From positions 1 to 64,000 of the forward strand of contig NZ_WJBG01000193.1 of NCBI RefSeq assembly GCF_009709555.1: a stretch of 64,000 nt of DNA, read 5' to 3'. The DNA comes from Streptomyces blattellae (GTDB taxonomy: Bacteria; Actinomycetota; Actinomycetes; Streptomycetales; Streptomycetaceae). This document shows positions 53,121 through 61,779 of the stretch, one piece after another. The position numbers and the translations under genes were made by a program. The number at the start of each line of letters is the position of its first letter. Position 1 is the stretch's first letter. The notes under the pieces were generated by a model. It worked only from the letters and a program-made list of their open reading frames with translations, had not been told where the DNA came from and searched no databases.

Positions 53121-53948
53121 TCAGCGTCCGCCGTCTTGAACGCTGTTGCGGTACGCGGCCGGTGTCACCCCGAGCACGCGTCGGAACCAGCGCGTGAGGT
53201 GCGCCTGGTCGGCGAAGCCCACCGACCCCGCTACCTCGGCCGGTCGCAGCCCGCACTCCAGCAGGCCTCGGGCCCGGTGCACGCGGTGCTGGGCCAGCCA
53301 GGCGTACGGCGGCATTCCCGTCGCCGTGCGGAAGGCCCGTAGGAGCTGGTAGCGGGAGAGGTCCAGCCCGGCGGCCAGTTCCGTGAGGGAGGGCGGGGTC
53401 CGCAGCTCGTCCGCCAGGCGCTCTCGTACCTCCCGCGCTATGCGCGCCGCGCCCGCGACCTTGTCATCCGCCGGGCGGGCCGTGGAATGGCGGCGGGCCA
53501 GGGCCGTGAGGAGCCAGGGGAGGCGGGATTCCGCCTCCAGCGGGTCGGGGCAGGCGCTGAGTTCGGTGTGAGCCAGGCGCAAGGCCGCGGCCAGTTCGGG
53601 GTCGTCGAGGAGCGGTTCGCGGAAGTGCGGGAGTCCGCCGACGGTGCCTTCCGTGAGGAGGGACGGCTCGGCGTACAGCGCTCGGTACGCGTAGCCGTCG
53701 GACGTGCCCGGGCCGCCCGTGTGTGCTTCTCCGGGGGCCAGTACGACGATGGAGCCCGGGCCCGTGCGGATGCGGCCGCCTCGGTAGTCGATGACCTCCT
53801 CGCCGCTGACGCAGACACCGACCGTGAACTCCTCGTGGGCGTGCGGGGCGTAGACGTGGCGGTCGAAGGCGGCGGTGAGGAGGTAGAAGGGCGGGCCGCA
53901 GCGGCCGAGCCGCGCCCTGGTCCAGCGGGCCTGTTCCCGTGTGCTCAC
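53121..53948 (-). CDS. AraC-family transcriptional regulator
   Basis: This 275-aa regulator has an N-terminal cupin sensor (HVYAPHAHEEFTVGVCVSGE ... GSIVVLAPGEAHTGG) and a C-terminal pair of AraC helix-turn-helix motifs (LTELAAGLDLSRYQLLRAFR, then LLECGLRPAEVAGSVGFADQ and HLTRWFRRVLGVTPAAYR). It probably controls the EamA exporter that follows by 19 bases, in response to a small molecule bound by the cupin. A GTG at 53948 with AGGGGG upstream is preferred; an ATG at 53963 is an alternative. The open frame extends to 54407, but that part belongs to an Uma2 remnant. Confidence 0.85.
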   Translation of the reverse strand: MSTREQARWTRARLGRCGPPFYLLTAAFDRHVYAPHAHEEFTVGVCVSGEEVIDYRGGRIRTGPGSIVVLAPGEAHTGGPGTSDGYAYRALYAEPSLLTEGTVGGLPHFREPLLDDPELAAALRLAHTELSACPDPLEAESRLPWLLTALARRHSTARPADDKVAGAARIAREVRERLADELRTPPSLTELAAGLDLSRYQLLRAFRTATGMPPYAWLAQHRVHRARGLLECGLRPAEVAGSVGFADQAHLTRWFRRVLGVTPAAYRNSVQDGGR

Positions 53949-53973
53949 CTTGCACCCCCTCATCCCGAGGGGA

Positions 53974-54275
53974 TCAGAGGAAGTCCGCGGTGTCCAGTTC
54001 GCAGGCGAAGGGCTCGGGGAGGGTGAGCGGTCTGCCGAAGGGGCGGGTGCACTGCTCTCGGTAGTCGTCCTGCCTTGCGTCACTGAAGAGTGTGACCTGG
54101 GAGGTTTCGCGGTCGGCCAGCAGATGGAGCGGGATGCCGCCGCGGGCGTGACAGGGCGTTTGGCCTCGCGGTCGGACTGCGGTTTGGTGGAGGTCACCTC
54201 CAGCACCATGGCGACGCCCTCGCAGGGCATCCAGGAGTCGGCGCCCCCGAAGAGGCCGGATGCGACTGGGGACAT
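53974..54275 (-). pseudogene. Remnant of an Uma2-family endonuclease gene
   Basis: Two frames together give the second half of an Uma2-family PD-(D/E)XK protein. One has VASGLFGGADSWMPCEGVAM followed by VLEVTSTKPQSDREAKR, with the catalytic E-V-x-S block. The other has ARGGIPLHLLADRETSQVTL and RPFGRPLTLPEPFACELDTA and ends DFL. The frame changes between EAKR and ARGG, near 54145-54165. The N-terminal half of the gene is absent. Uma2 proteins are numerous in Streptomyces and often decay. Confidence 0.7.
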
Positions 54276-54388
54276 CGGCTGATCACCTGTAGGTGAGATC
54301 GGGATCCGTTCCGTCGAGCGTGGCCCACGATCACGGTCACCGTCAGGACAGGGCTCGCTTGACCCTGCCGCGGCGACGAAGCACGCGA

Positions 54389-55819
54389 TCACGCAGGCGG
54401 CGGCCACGCGAACCGCACCCTCGCCGCCGCCGGATCCGCTTGGATGAGGCGGACGTGGAGACGTTCGCCGAGGGGGAGGGGAGCCGTGGTGCTCTCGATG
54501 GGGGCTACTACGGCCGGGGAGTCCAACTGGACCTTTCCGGCCGTGGGCCGGTGTTCCTCCACGTCCACCACGTACCCGTCGAACTGCTCGCCCACCCGGT
54601 CCTTCAGCAGCGCGGCCTCGACGATGTCGACGCAGGCGCGCTCCACCTGGCCCGCCCTCCGCGTGCCGTCGGCCATCTGCTTGGGGAGGGTGTCGAGGGC
54701 GGCGAGGACCCAGTCGGGCGCGGCGCCTCCGGAAGCAGACGCCAGGCAGATCTCGGTGGCGTAGCGGTCGGCGAGGCGGCGGAGGGGGGCCGTGCAGTGG
54801 GCGTAGGGGGCGGCTACCGCGGAGTGGGTGGTGATGGTGGGGAGGGCGCCGTCACGGAAGACCGTGTAGCCGGCGCCGCGCAGCAGGGTTGTGCATTCGA
54901 GCAGGAACGCCGCGTGGTGCGGGCGGTGCGGGTCGAGGGAGCGGATCAGGGCCGCGTACGAGACGTGGTGCGGCCAGTCGATGTGCAGGGCGTGCGCGGT
55001 ACGGCGGAGGCGGCCGACGGCGCCGTCGGGGGCGGTGGGGAGGGTGCGCAGTACGCCGGTGCCGTAGGCCAGCATCAGGTCTGCTGCCGCCATTCCCGTG
55101 AGCAGGGAGATCTGGGCGTTCCATGCGTCGGCGGGGCGGGGGGCGCGGTAGTTCAGCTCGTATGTGTGGTCGTGCTCGGTGATCTCCTGCTCGGGCACGG
55201 TGAGCGAGATGCCGCCGCGATCGATCTCCAGGCGTTCCCTCGCCTCCCCGATCTCCTTGAGCAGTGCGAGCGGTTCTTCGGCGGTACCGGAGTCGATCTG
55301 CCGCTGCACGCCCGCGTAGTCCAGTTTGGCCCGGCTGCGGACGAGGGCCCGGCGGACGTCGACGGCGAGCGTGCGGCCGTCCGCGTCGAGGTCGATGGTC
55401 CACAGGGCGGCCGGGCGGGGCTGGTCCGGGAGGAGGCTGGCGGCGCCCTCGCCGAGCAGCGTCGGGTGCAGGGGGATCTTCTCGTCCGGGAAGTACAGCG
55501 TGGTCACCCGGCGGTGGGTCTCCAGGTCCAGTGGTGACCCGGGTACGACGAAGGCGGCGACGTCGGCGATGGCGTACCGGACGCGGTAACCGGTGCCCTG
55601 GCGGGAGAGGTGCATCGCCTGGTCGAGGTCGCTGGAGGTGGGAGGGTCGATGGTGAAGAGGGGGATGTCCGTGGCGTCGTGGTCGGGCGCCTCGGGAGTG
55701 GCCGGGACCGCCTCGGGCGGGAAGCTCGCGGAGACGCCGAGTTCGGTGCGCAGCGCGGTGAGGGCGGCCCGGAGGGGGGCTTCAGGGGCGCCGGTCACGC
55801 GGATGTGGCGGCGGGGCAT
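54389..55819 (-). CDS. RNB-domain (RNase II/R-like) ribonuclease
   Basis: This 476-aa protein carries the RNB catalytic domain. IDPPTSSDLDQAMHLSRQ holds the aspartate cluster that binds magnesium, followed by YAIADVAAFV and later PYAHCTAPLRRLADR. The S1 and cold-shock domains of RNase II and RNase R are absent, as is usual in the short actinobacterial version. It degrades RNA from the 3' end. The ATG at 55819 begins the family sequence; the frame is open far upstream (to 58276), but that is antisense shadow of yaaA, eda and the RNase H gene. It is divergent from yaaA. Confidence 0.85.
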   Translation of the reverse strand: MPRRHIRVTGAPEAPLRAALTALRTELGVSASFPPEAVPATPEAPDHDATDIPLFTIDPPTSSDLDQAMHLSRQGTGYRVRYAIADVAAFVVPGSPLDLETHRRVTTLYFPDEKIPLHPTLLGEGAASLLPDQPRPAALWTIDLDADGRTLAVDVRRALVRSRAKLDYAGVQRQIDSGTAEEPLALLKEIGEARERLEIDRGGISLTVPEQEITEHDHTYELNYRAPRPADAWNAQISLLTGMAAADLMLAYGTGVLRTLPTAPDGAVGRLRRTAHALHIDWPHHVSYAALIRSLDPHRPHHAAFLLECTTLLRGAGYTVFRDGALPTITTHSAVAAPYAHCTAPLRRLADRYATEICLASASGGAAPDWVLAALDTLPKQMADGTRRAGQVERACVDIVEAALLKDRVGEQFDGYVVDVEEHRPTAGKVQLDSPAVVAPIESTTAPLPLGERLHVRLIQADPAAARVRFAWPPPA

Positions 55820-55909
55820 GACACCGAGCGTAGGGCCGGGGTGAGGGCGTGGCATCCGCAGGTATCCGACGCCGTACGCTGTCGCGAAGCCCGATCCGAA
55901 GGAGAACCT

Positions 55910-56692
55910 GTGCTTGTCCTGCTGCCGCCTTCCGAAGGCAAGGCCGCCTCCGGCCGTGGCGCCCCGCTGAAGCTGGAGTCGCTGTCGCTGCCCGGCCTGA
56001 CGCCGGCCCGGGAGGCGGTCCTCGGCGAACTGGTCGAGTTGTGCGCGGGGGACGCGGAGAAGGCGCGCGAGGTGCTCGGGCTGAGTGAGGGGCTGCGGGG
56101 CGAGGTCGCGAAGAACACCGAGCTGAGGACGGCGGGGGCGCGGCCCGCCGGGGAGATCTACACGGGGGTGTTGTACGACGCTCTGGACCTCGGCTCCCTC
56201 GACACCGGGGCGAAGCGGCGGGCCGGGCGCTCGTTGCTGGTCTTCTCGGGGCTCTGGGGTGCCGTCCGGGTGACGGACCGGATCCCCTCGTACCGCTGCT
56301 CGATGGGGGTGAAGCTGCCTGGGCTCGGGGCACTGGGCGCGCACTGGCGTACGTCGATGGCCACCGTCCTGCCCGAGGTCGCCGGGGACGGGATGGTGCT
56401 GGACCTGCGGTCCTCCGCGTATGCGGCCGCCTGGAAGCCGAAGGGCGGGGTGGCCGGGAGGACGGCGACCGTGCGGGTGCTGCATGCGCCTACGCGGAAG
56501 GTGGTGAGCCACTTCAACAAGGCGACGAAGGGGCGGATCGTACGGAGTCTGCTCTCGGCCGGGGCCGCGCCGAAGGGGCCGGCGGAGCTGGTGGAGGCGC
56601 TGCGCGACCTGGGGTATGCGGTGGAGGCAGAGCCGCCGGGGCGGGCGGGGGTGGCGTGGGCGCTGGATGTGCTGGTGGACGAGGTTCACTAG
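55910..56692 (+). CDS. yaaA: YaaA/DUF328 peroxide-stress protein
   Basis: This 260-aa protein matches YaaA: LVLLPPSEGKAASGRGAPL at the start, GEIYTGVLYDALD, then LVFSGLWGAVRVTDRIPSYR, and VVSHFNKATKGRIVRSL near the end. In E. coli it lowers intracellular free iron and protects DNA during peroxide stress. The GTG at 55910 has GAAGGAG six bases upstream. It is divergent from the RNB ribonuclease and followed, after 74 bases containing a palindrome, by the aldolase gene. The length is normal. Confidence 0.88.
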   Translation: MLVLLPPSEGKAASGRGAPLKLESLSLPGLTPAREAVLGELVELCAGDAEKAREVLGLSEGLRGEVAKNTELRTAGARPAGEIYTGVLYDALDLGSLDTGAKRRAGRSLLVFSGLWGAVRVTDRIPSYRCSMGVKLPGLGALGAHWRTSMATVLPEVAGDGMVLDLRSSAYAAAWKPKGGVAGRTATVRVLHAPTRKVVSHFNKATKGRIVRSLLSAGAAPKGPAELVEALRDLGYAVEAEPPGRAGVAWALDVLVDEVH

Positions 56693-56712
56693 GTCCCCGG
56701 AGTGTCTATTGC

Positions 56713-56740
56713 AGTATGCGCAACGCGCGTTGCGCATACT
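56713..56740. promoter_or_regulatory. Perfect 28-bp palindrome upstream of the KDPG aldolase gene
   Basis: The half-site agtatgcgcaacgc is followed immediately by its exact reverse complement. It lies about 20 bases after the yaaA stop and about 17-26 bases before the aldolase start, depending on which ATG is used. A perfect palindrome of this length in this position is most simply an operator for a dimeric or tetrameric repressor of the aldolase (GntR- or IclR-type regulators control sugar acid genes). As RNA it could also form a hairpin ending yaaA, but no T-tract follows. Confidence 0.7.
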
Positions 56741-56765
56741 GTTCGCCGGCGGCACGATGTGGGGC

Positions 56766-57401
56766 ATGAGCGCCTCCCTCCTTGATCTCGCCCCCGTCGT
56801 CCCCGTGGCCGTCGTACCGGACGCCGCCGACGCCGTTCCGCTCGCGCGGGCGCTGGTCGCGGGTGGGCTGCCCGCGATCGAGGTGACGCTGCGGACGCCG
56901 GTCGCGCTGGACGCGATCCGGGCGATCGCCGGGGAGGTGCCGGACGCGGTGGTCGGCGCGGGGACGGTGATCACGCCGGAGCAGGTGTCCCGAGCGGTCG
57001 CGGCCGGGGCGCGGTTCCTGGTGAGCCCGGGCTGGACGGACGTACTGCTGGAGGCGATGCGGGCGTCCGGGGTGCCGTTCCTGCCGGGGGTGTCGACCAC
57101 GTCGGAGGTCGTGGCGCTGCTGGAGCGGGGCGTGACGGAGATGAAGTTCTTCCCGGCGCGGGCGGCGGGCGGTACGGCGTATCTGGAGGCGCTCGCCGGG
57201 CCCTTGCCGCAGGCGCGGTTCTGCCCGACCGGCGGGATCGGGCTCGCGTCGGCTCCCGAGTATCTGGCGCTGCCCAACGTCGGCTGCGTGGGCGGCACTT
57301 GGATGCTTCCCGGCGATGCGGTGGCCGCGCGGGACTGGGCGCGGATCGAGTCGCTGGCCCGCGAGGCCGCGGCGCTCAGCGCAGGTGCGACGTGTCGTTG
57401 A
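56766..57401 (+). CDS. eda: KDPG/KHG aldolase
   Basis: This 211-aa class I aldolase splits 2-keto-3-deoxy-6-phosphogluconate (or 4-hydroxy-2-oxoglutarate) to pyruvate and a second product. E39 in AIEVTLRTP and the Schiff-base lysine K127 in VTEMKFFPA are present, as are the phosphate-binding CPTGGI and the closing block VGCVGGTWML. It joins sugar acid breakdown to central metabolism. The ATG at 56766 is the likeliest start; an upstream ATG at 56757 adds three residues. The 3' end overlaps the convergent RNase H gene by 26 bases. The 28-bp palindrome upstream probably controls it. Confidence 0.9.
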   Translation: MSASLLDLAPVVPVAVVPDAADAVPLARALVAGGLPAIEVTLRTPVALDAIRAIAGEVPDAVVGAGTVITPEQVSRAVAAGARFLVSPGWTDVLLEAMRASGVPFLPGVSTTSEVVALLERGVTEMKFFPARAAGGTAYLEALAGPLPQARFCPTGGIGLASAPEYLALPNVGCVGGTWMLPGDAVAARDWARIESLAREAAALSAGATCR

Positions 57402-58614
57402 ACAGCCGCACGCTCGCGTTGCCGTCCGCGTAGTACGCCACCGCCGACAGTGAGGCCGCCGAGAGTTCCATGCGGAACAGCGACTCGGGCGGGGCACCGA
57501 GGGCGAGCCGTACGAGCGTCTTGATCGGGGTGACGTGGGTGACCAGCAGCACCGTGTGACCCGTGTACGCCGCCACCAGCTTGTCCCTCGTGGCCGCGAC
57601 CCGCGTCCCCGTCGCCGTGAAGCTCTCGCCGCCGCCGGTCGGTTCGGCGTCCGGGGACGCGAGCCAGGCGTTCAGGTCGTCGGGGTGGCGCTGCTGCACC
57701 TCGGCGAAGGTGAGGCCCTCCCAGGCGCCGAAGTCCGTCTCGATCAGCCCGTCCTCGATGCCGACGTCGAGGCCGAGACGGGCGGCGACGATTCCGGCGG
57801 TCTCGCGGGTGCGGGCGAGGGGGGACGCGAGGATGGTCTGGATCGTCCCGCGCCGGGCGAGAGCGTCCGCCACCCGCTCGGCCTGTTCCCTGCCGACGTC
57901 GGACAGCGACGGGTCGGTACCGCCTCGCCCCGAGAAACGCTTCTGCGGTGTCAGCGGCGTCTCGCCGTGCCGCAGCAGCACGAACGTGGCGGGCGCACCG
58001 AGGTCGGCCGCACCCCACCCGACGGTGGGCGTCGTCGCCACGTTGCGCGCGGCGCGTTCGTCGGCATCGGCGTCGGCACGGACGTCGGCATCGGCGCGTA
58101 CGTCGGCGTCGGCACGGACGTCGGCATCGGCACGGACGTCGGCATCGGCGCGTACGTCGGCACCCGCGCGTACATCGGCATCGGCCTTCGCAACGTCCGC
58201 AGCACCGGAAGTCCCCGCGTCCATCGCCTCGTTCGCCAATCGGTCCGCCCGCGTGTTCATCTCCCGCGGGATCCACTCGTACGTCACCCGCCCGGGCGGA
58301 AACGCCCGGACCGCCTCCGCGGCCAGCGGCTTCATAGCAGGGTGCTTGATCTTCCAGCGGCCCGACATCTGCTCGACGACGAGCTTGGAGTCCATGCGGA
58401 CGTGCACGGTGGCGGCAGGGTCGAGGGTGTACGCGGCGCGCAGCCCCGCCAACAGCCCCCGGTACTCGGCGACGTTGTTCGTCGCGATGCCGAGGTACTC
58501 GGACTCCTCCGCCAGCGTCTCCCCGGTCGCCGCGTCCGACACCACGGCCCCGTAACCCGCGGGCCCGGGATTACCCCGCGACCCGCCGTCGGCCTCGACG
58601 ATGAACTCCCGCAC
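57376..58614 (-). CDS. Bifunctional RNase H / acid phosphatase
   Basis: This 412-aa fusion has an N-terminal RNase HI domain (EADGGSRGNPG, VAEYRGLLAGL, VRMDSKLVVEQ, RADRLANEAMD) and a C-terminal histidine phosphatase domain (VLLRHGETPLT, ASPLARTRETA, VTHVTPIKT). Similar actinobacterial proteins degrade RNA in RNA-DNA hybrids and act as alpha-ribazole-type or general phosphatases. The linker (about residues 135-190) is a run of six-residue repeats, ADADVR and variants, much longer than in relatives I know. The gene is downstream of the zinc-ribbon protein on the same strand, 12 bases apart, in a conserved gene order. Confidence 0.9.
   Translation of the reverse strand: MREFIVEADGGSRGNPGPAGYGAVVSDAATGETLAEESEYLGIATNNVAEYRGLLAGLRAAYTLDPAATVHVRMDSKLVVEQMSGRWKIKHPAMKPLAAEAVRAFPPGRVTYEWIPREMNTRADRLANEAMDAGTSGAADVAKADADVRAGADVRADADVRADADVRADADVRADADVRADADADERAARNVATTPTVGWGAADLGAPATFVLLRHGETPLTPQKRFSGRGGTDPSLSDVGREQAERVADALARRGTIQTILASPLARTRETAGIVAARLGLDVGIEDGLIETDFGAWEGLTFAEVQQRHPDDLNAWLASPDAEPTGGGESFTATGTRVAATRDKLVAAYTGHTVLLVTHVTPIKTLVRLALGAPPESLFRMELSAASLSAVAYYADGNASVRLFNDTSHLR
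58063..58180 (-). repeat. 18-bp tandem repeat in the RNase H/phosphatase linker
   Basis: About six units of an 18-base repeat (plus-strand unit gtcggcatcggcacggac and close variants) encode the hexapeptide A-D-A-D-V-R on the minus strand. Units differ at one or two bases and stay in frame. Such a minisatellite can change length by slippage and is likely to vary between strains. Confidence 0.85.
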
Positions 58615-58626
58615 GACGTGAGCGCC

Positions 58627-59370
58627 TTACAGCCCGGACTCGGACGTACGCACCAGAATGCGCCGGCAGTTCTCGCACCGCACCACCGTGTCCGGCGCGG
58701 CTGCCCGGATCTCGTTGATGTCGGTGATGGACAGCTCCTGGCGGCAGCCCTGGCAGGTGCGCTGGTAGAGCTTGGCCGCGCCGATGCCGCCCTGCTGCCC
58801 GCGCAGCTTGTCGTACAGCCCCAGCAGCTCGGCGGGGACGGATCCGGCGATGACCTCGCGCTCCTTGGCCGCCGAGGCCGCCTCGCCGTCCAGCGACTCG
58901 TACGCGGCGTCCCGGCGGGCGGTCGCGTCGTCGATCTTCGACTGGACGGAGGAGACCCGGTCGGTCAGCTCGGCGACCCGCTCCTGTGCGGACTCGCGGC
59001 GCTCCATGACCTCCAGCACGATGTCTTCGAGGTCGCCCTGCCGCTTGGCGAGGGAGGCGATCTCGCGCTGGAGGTTCTCCAGGTCCTTCGGGGAGGTGAC
59101 GGCGCCGGAGTCGAGGCGCTGCTGGTCGCGGACGGCGCGCTGGCGCACCTGGTCGACGTCCTGCTCGGCCTTGGTCTGCTCGCGGGCGCAGTCGCTCTCC
59201 TCGGTCTGCGCGGCCACGAGCAGGTCGCGCAGCTGGGTGAGGTCCTTGGTCAGCGACTCGATCTCGGCGTGCTCGGGGAGCGACTTCCGCTTGTGGGCGA
59301 GCTGCTGGAGGCGGACGTCGAGGTCCTGGACGTCGAGGAGTCGGATCTGGTCTGCGGGCGCGGCGTTCAG
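58627..59370 (-). CDS. Zinc-ribbon coiled-coil protein (CpsB/DUF164 type), CTG start
   Basis: This 247-aa protein is a long antiparallel coiled coil (residues 15-190, for example HAEIESLTKDLTQLRDLLVA) ending in a zinc ribbon, with CQGCR and CENCRR forming the CxxC pair near the C-terminus. It is conserved beside the Nif3-like gene in actinobacteria; its role is not settled, though it is thought to bind nucleic acid. No ATG or GTG is available. The CTG at 59370 has GGAG seven bases upstream and overlaps the preceding stop as CTGA, the same overlap as the usual ATGA, so it is the likeliest start. Confidence 0.85.
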   Translation of the reverse strand: MNAAPADQIRLLDVQDLDVRLQQLAHKRKSLPEHAEIESLTKDLTQLRDLLVAAQTEESDCAREQTKAEQDVDQVRQRAVRDQQRLDSGAVTSPKDLENLQREIASLAKRQGDLEDIVLEVMERRESAQERVAELTDRVSSVQSKIDDATARRDAAYESLDGEAASAAKEREVIAGSVPAELLGLYDKLRGQQGGIGAAKLYQRTCQGCRQELSITDINEIRAAAPDTVVRCENCRRILVRTSESGL

Positions 59371-60215
59371 TTGGGGGCTCCAATTGACGGGGAGTGGCTG
59401 GTCCACGGGTCGGTGACCGTCCTGGACACGTGGACACGCAGGTCCCAGCCATTCCGGTCGGAGATCTCGTCGAGCTGGGCGGCGGCCAGCTCGCACCAGG
59501 GCCACTCGGTGGCCCAGTGCGCCGCGTCGAGCAGCGCGAGAGGAGTGTGGGCGCGGGCCGCCATGAATTCGGCCACCGGGTGGTGTCGCAGGTCCGCGGT
59601 GAGGAAGGCGTCGACACCGGCCGCACGCACCTCGTCGAAGAGGCTGTCGCCCGAGCCTCCGCTCACGGCGATCGTCCGTACGACCGCCTCGGGGTCGCCT
59701 GCGACGCGGATGCCCTGCGCGGTGGCGGGCAGGCGTTCGGCGGCCCGCAGAGCGAACTCGCGCACGGGCAGCGGGTGGTCCAGCTCGCAGACCCGGCCCA
59801 GGCCCCGGCGCCCGGACGGATCGGACGGATCCGGCACCAGCGGTCGTACGACACGCAGGTCCAGGGCGCCGGCGAGCGCGTCGGAGACGCCCGGGTCGGC
59901 GGTGTCGGCGTTGGTGTGGGCGACGTGCAGCGCGATGTCGTTCTTGATGAGGGTGTGCACCACGCGGCCCTTGAAGTGGCTCGCCGCGACCGTCGTCGTA
60001 CCGCGGAGGTAGAGCGGATGGTGGGTGACCAGCAGGTCGGCGTCCAGCTTCACCGCCTCGTCGACGATCTCCTGGACCGGGTCGACCGCGAACAGGACCC
60101 GGGAGACATCCTGGCCGGGGTCGCCCACGACGGTGCCGACCGCGTCCCAGGACTCGGCCCGCTCGGCGGGCCACAGGCTCTCCAGCGCGGCGATGACTTC
60201 AGACAGACGGGGCAC
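59367..60215 (-). CDS. Nif3-like dinuclear metal centre protein
   Basis: This 282-aa protein belongs to the Nif3/YbgI family, which forms hexameric toroids with two metals per subunit. Metal ligands are visible in LVTHHPLYLRG and in the C-terminal LLDAAHWATEWP. The central part has HVAHTNADTADPGVSDALAG and VSGGSGDSLFDEV. A GTP cyclohydrolase-like or DNA-binding role has been suggested for the family, not proved. The ATG at 60215 is chosen by homology. The stop overlaps the CTG start of the zinc-ribbon gene by four bases, so the two are coupled and lead into RNase H. Confidence 0.9.
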   Translation of the reverse strand: MPRLSEVIAALESLWPAERAESWDAVGTVVGDPGQDVSRVLFAVDPVQEIVDEAVKLDADLLVTHHPLYLRGTTTVAASHFKGRVVHTLIKNDIALHVAHTNADTADPGVSDALAGALDLRVVRPLVPDPSDPSGRRGLGRVCELDHPLPVREFALRAAERLPATAQGIRVAGDPEAVVRTIAVSGGSGDSLFDEVRAAGVDAFLTADLRHHPVAEFMAARAHTPLALLDAAHWATEWPWCELAAAQLDEISDRNGWDLRVHVSRTVTDPWTSHSPSIGAPN

Positions 60216-60414
60216 GCGCTAAAGGCTACCTGGAGCTTCTGCGCCACTGAACCTGCACCGGGGCCCCACCCGGGTCGCTCTCCCCGTCCAGCACATCCGC
60301 CCCCGTCTCCTCAGGCGAATCGATTCGCGGCCACCCTTATGTGTGAAGCGGGAGCCTGGCGGTCCCCCGTCAGTGCGTGCGAAAACTAGCTTCGTCACCG
60401 GAGGTGACCGACCG

Positions 60415-61674
60415 ATGACGGCCTGTGTGATCGAACCCACCACGGAGAACGAGGACGACCCGGCCCCGCTCGCGGGGTGCACGATCACCGTGGACGGCTG
60501 CTATGCCGCACGTCTCGCCGCGCACGGCGACTGCCTGTTCCCGGAGCGCTGGACCCTGGACGGACCCGAGCCGTACGCCGTGCCGCTGCCCGGCAACCAG
60601 CCCGAGGAACCCGGCACCGAGGTGCAACCGCTGAGCGACGGCCGGGTACTGATCCGGCGCCTGGCGGACGGACGACATGTCTTCTCGCTGCTGTACCCGA
60701 CCGGGCCCGGCACCGGGGAGCTGCCGCTGGGCGCGGTCGAGTGCCCGGTCCCCGGCTCCCGGCTGCGGCTGCTGCCGCCCGCGCCCGGCGGCGACAAGGC
60801 GTACGCCCTCGCCGTGGGCCGGCGTTCCAGCACGGTGTGGCTGGTGGCGGGCGGCGCCTTCGGGCCCGAGCAGCTCGCCGAGATCCCCGGGCGCTGCTCG
60901 GGCGGGGTGTGGCTGGACCGTACGGGGCGGATACTGGCCCTCGACCGGGAGACCGGCGGGCGGACCAAGACCGTCGTCGTCGACCTGGAGCGCGGCGGCG
61001 AGGTGTCACCGCTGCTGCAGATCGCCGCGGACAGCGACGACCGGCTGCTGCTCGCCGACCCGGACAGCGGGCTGCTGCTGATCAGCTCCGACGCGCCCTC
61101 TCCGGGGCAGGCCCGGCTGGGCTGGGGGGTGCTCGGCAGCACGCTGCCGGTGCGGTTCCCGGAGAGCCTGCGGGTGGCGGACTGCACGGTCACCCCGTTC
61201 GCCGTCCAGCCGGGGCAGATGCTGATGCCGGAGAGCTGTGCGGTGGCGCTCCGCATCGACGGTCCGGTGAGCAGCTGGCTGGGTCTGTGGCGGCCGAGCG
61301 AGCGTCGGGTACGTCATCTTCCGGGGCCCGAGGGGTGGTTGGCGGGGGCGGGGCTGTTCAGCCGCGACGGGGTGCTGCGACTGCCGTATTCGACGGGGGT
61401 GGTGGCGTGCGGGGTGGCTCGGGTGGAGGCGGGAGGGGCGGGAGGGGCAGGAGGGGCACTGGAAGTGCGGGAGCCACTGCTGGAGGAACCGGCGGATTCC
61501 GCTCCGCGTGTACCGGAGGACTCCGCTCCGCGTGTACCGGCGGATTCCCCACCGCCTGAGCCCTCGTCCGAGTCCCCGTCCGAGCCGCCGTCCGAGCCGC
61601 CGTCCGAGCCCGTCGCCGCGCGCCCGGTGCCCCTCCAAGAGGCGCCTCTGCACGATCGTATGGCGACCAGGTAA
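60415..61674 (+). CDS. Hypothetical protein, beta-propeller-like, with proline/serine-rich tail
   Basis: This 419-aa protein has no signal peptide or membrane segment. Its first 350 residues look like repeated beta-sheet units (RVLIRRLADGRHVFSLLYP, KAYALAVGRRSSTVWLVAGG, RTGRILALDRETGGRTKTVV), as in a beta-propeller, but no named family is certain. The tail has repeats of DSAPRVP and PSEPPSEP and is probably disordered. The ATG at 60415 has a GGAGGTGACC Shine-Dalgarno. It is divergent from the Nif3-like gene. It may be an actinobacterial-specific conserved protein. Confidence 0.75.
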   Translation: MTACVIEPTTENEDDPAPLAGCTITVDGCYAARLAAHGDCLFPERWTLDGPEPYAVPLPGNQPEEPGTEVQPLSDGRVLIRRLADGRHVFSLLYPTGPGTGELPLGAVECPVPGSRLRLLPPAPGGDKAYALAVGRRSSTVWLVAGGAFGPEQLAEIPGRCSGGVWLDRTGRILALDRETGGRTKTVVVDLERGGEVSPLLQIAADSDDRLLLADPDSGLLLISSDAPSPGQARLGWGVLGSTLPVRFPESLRVADCTVTPFAVQPGQMLMPESCAVALRIDGPVSSWLGLWRPSERRVRHLPGPEGWLAGAGLFSRDGVLRLPYSTGVVACGVARVEAGGAGGAGGALEVREPLLEEPADSAPRVPEDSAPRVPADSPPPEPSSESPSEPPSEPPSEPVAARPVPLQEAPLHDRMATR

Positions 61675-61779
61675 CGAAGTAGTGGCGGTTGGCGTGTGCG
61701 GCTGGATTCGGTGCGTGGTGTGCCGGTTACACTCGCCCGGCTGTAAGAAAGATCATGTTGACGGGGTGGAATTCTTCAG

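Noticed and set aside
58063-58180. Possible CRISPR array
   Set aside because: Units are 18 bp with no unique spacers and lie in a coding frame; it is a minisatellite.
55820-58276. Upstream extension of the RNB ribonuclease frame (to 1295 aa)
   Set aside because: Runs antisense through yaaA and eda; it contains only cysteine/arginine-rich repeat reading of the ADADVR minisatellite.
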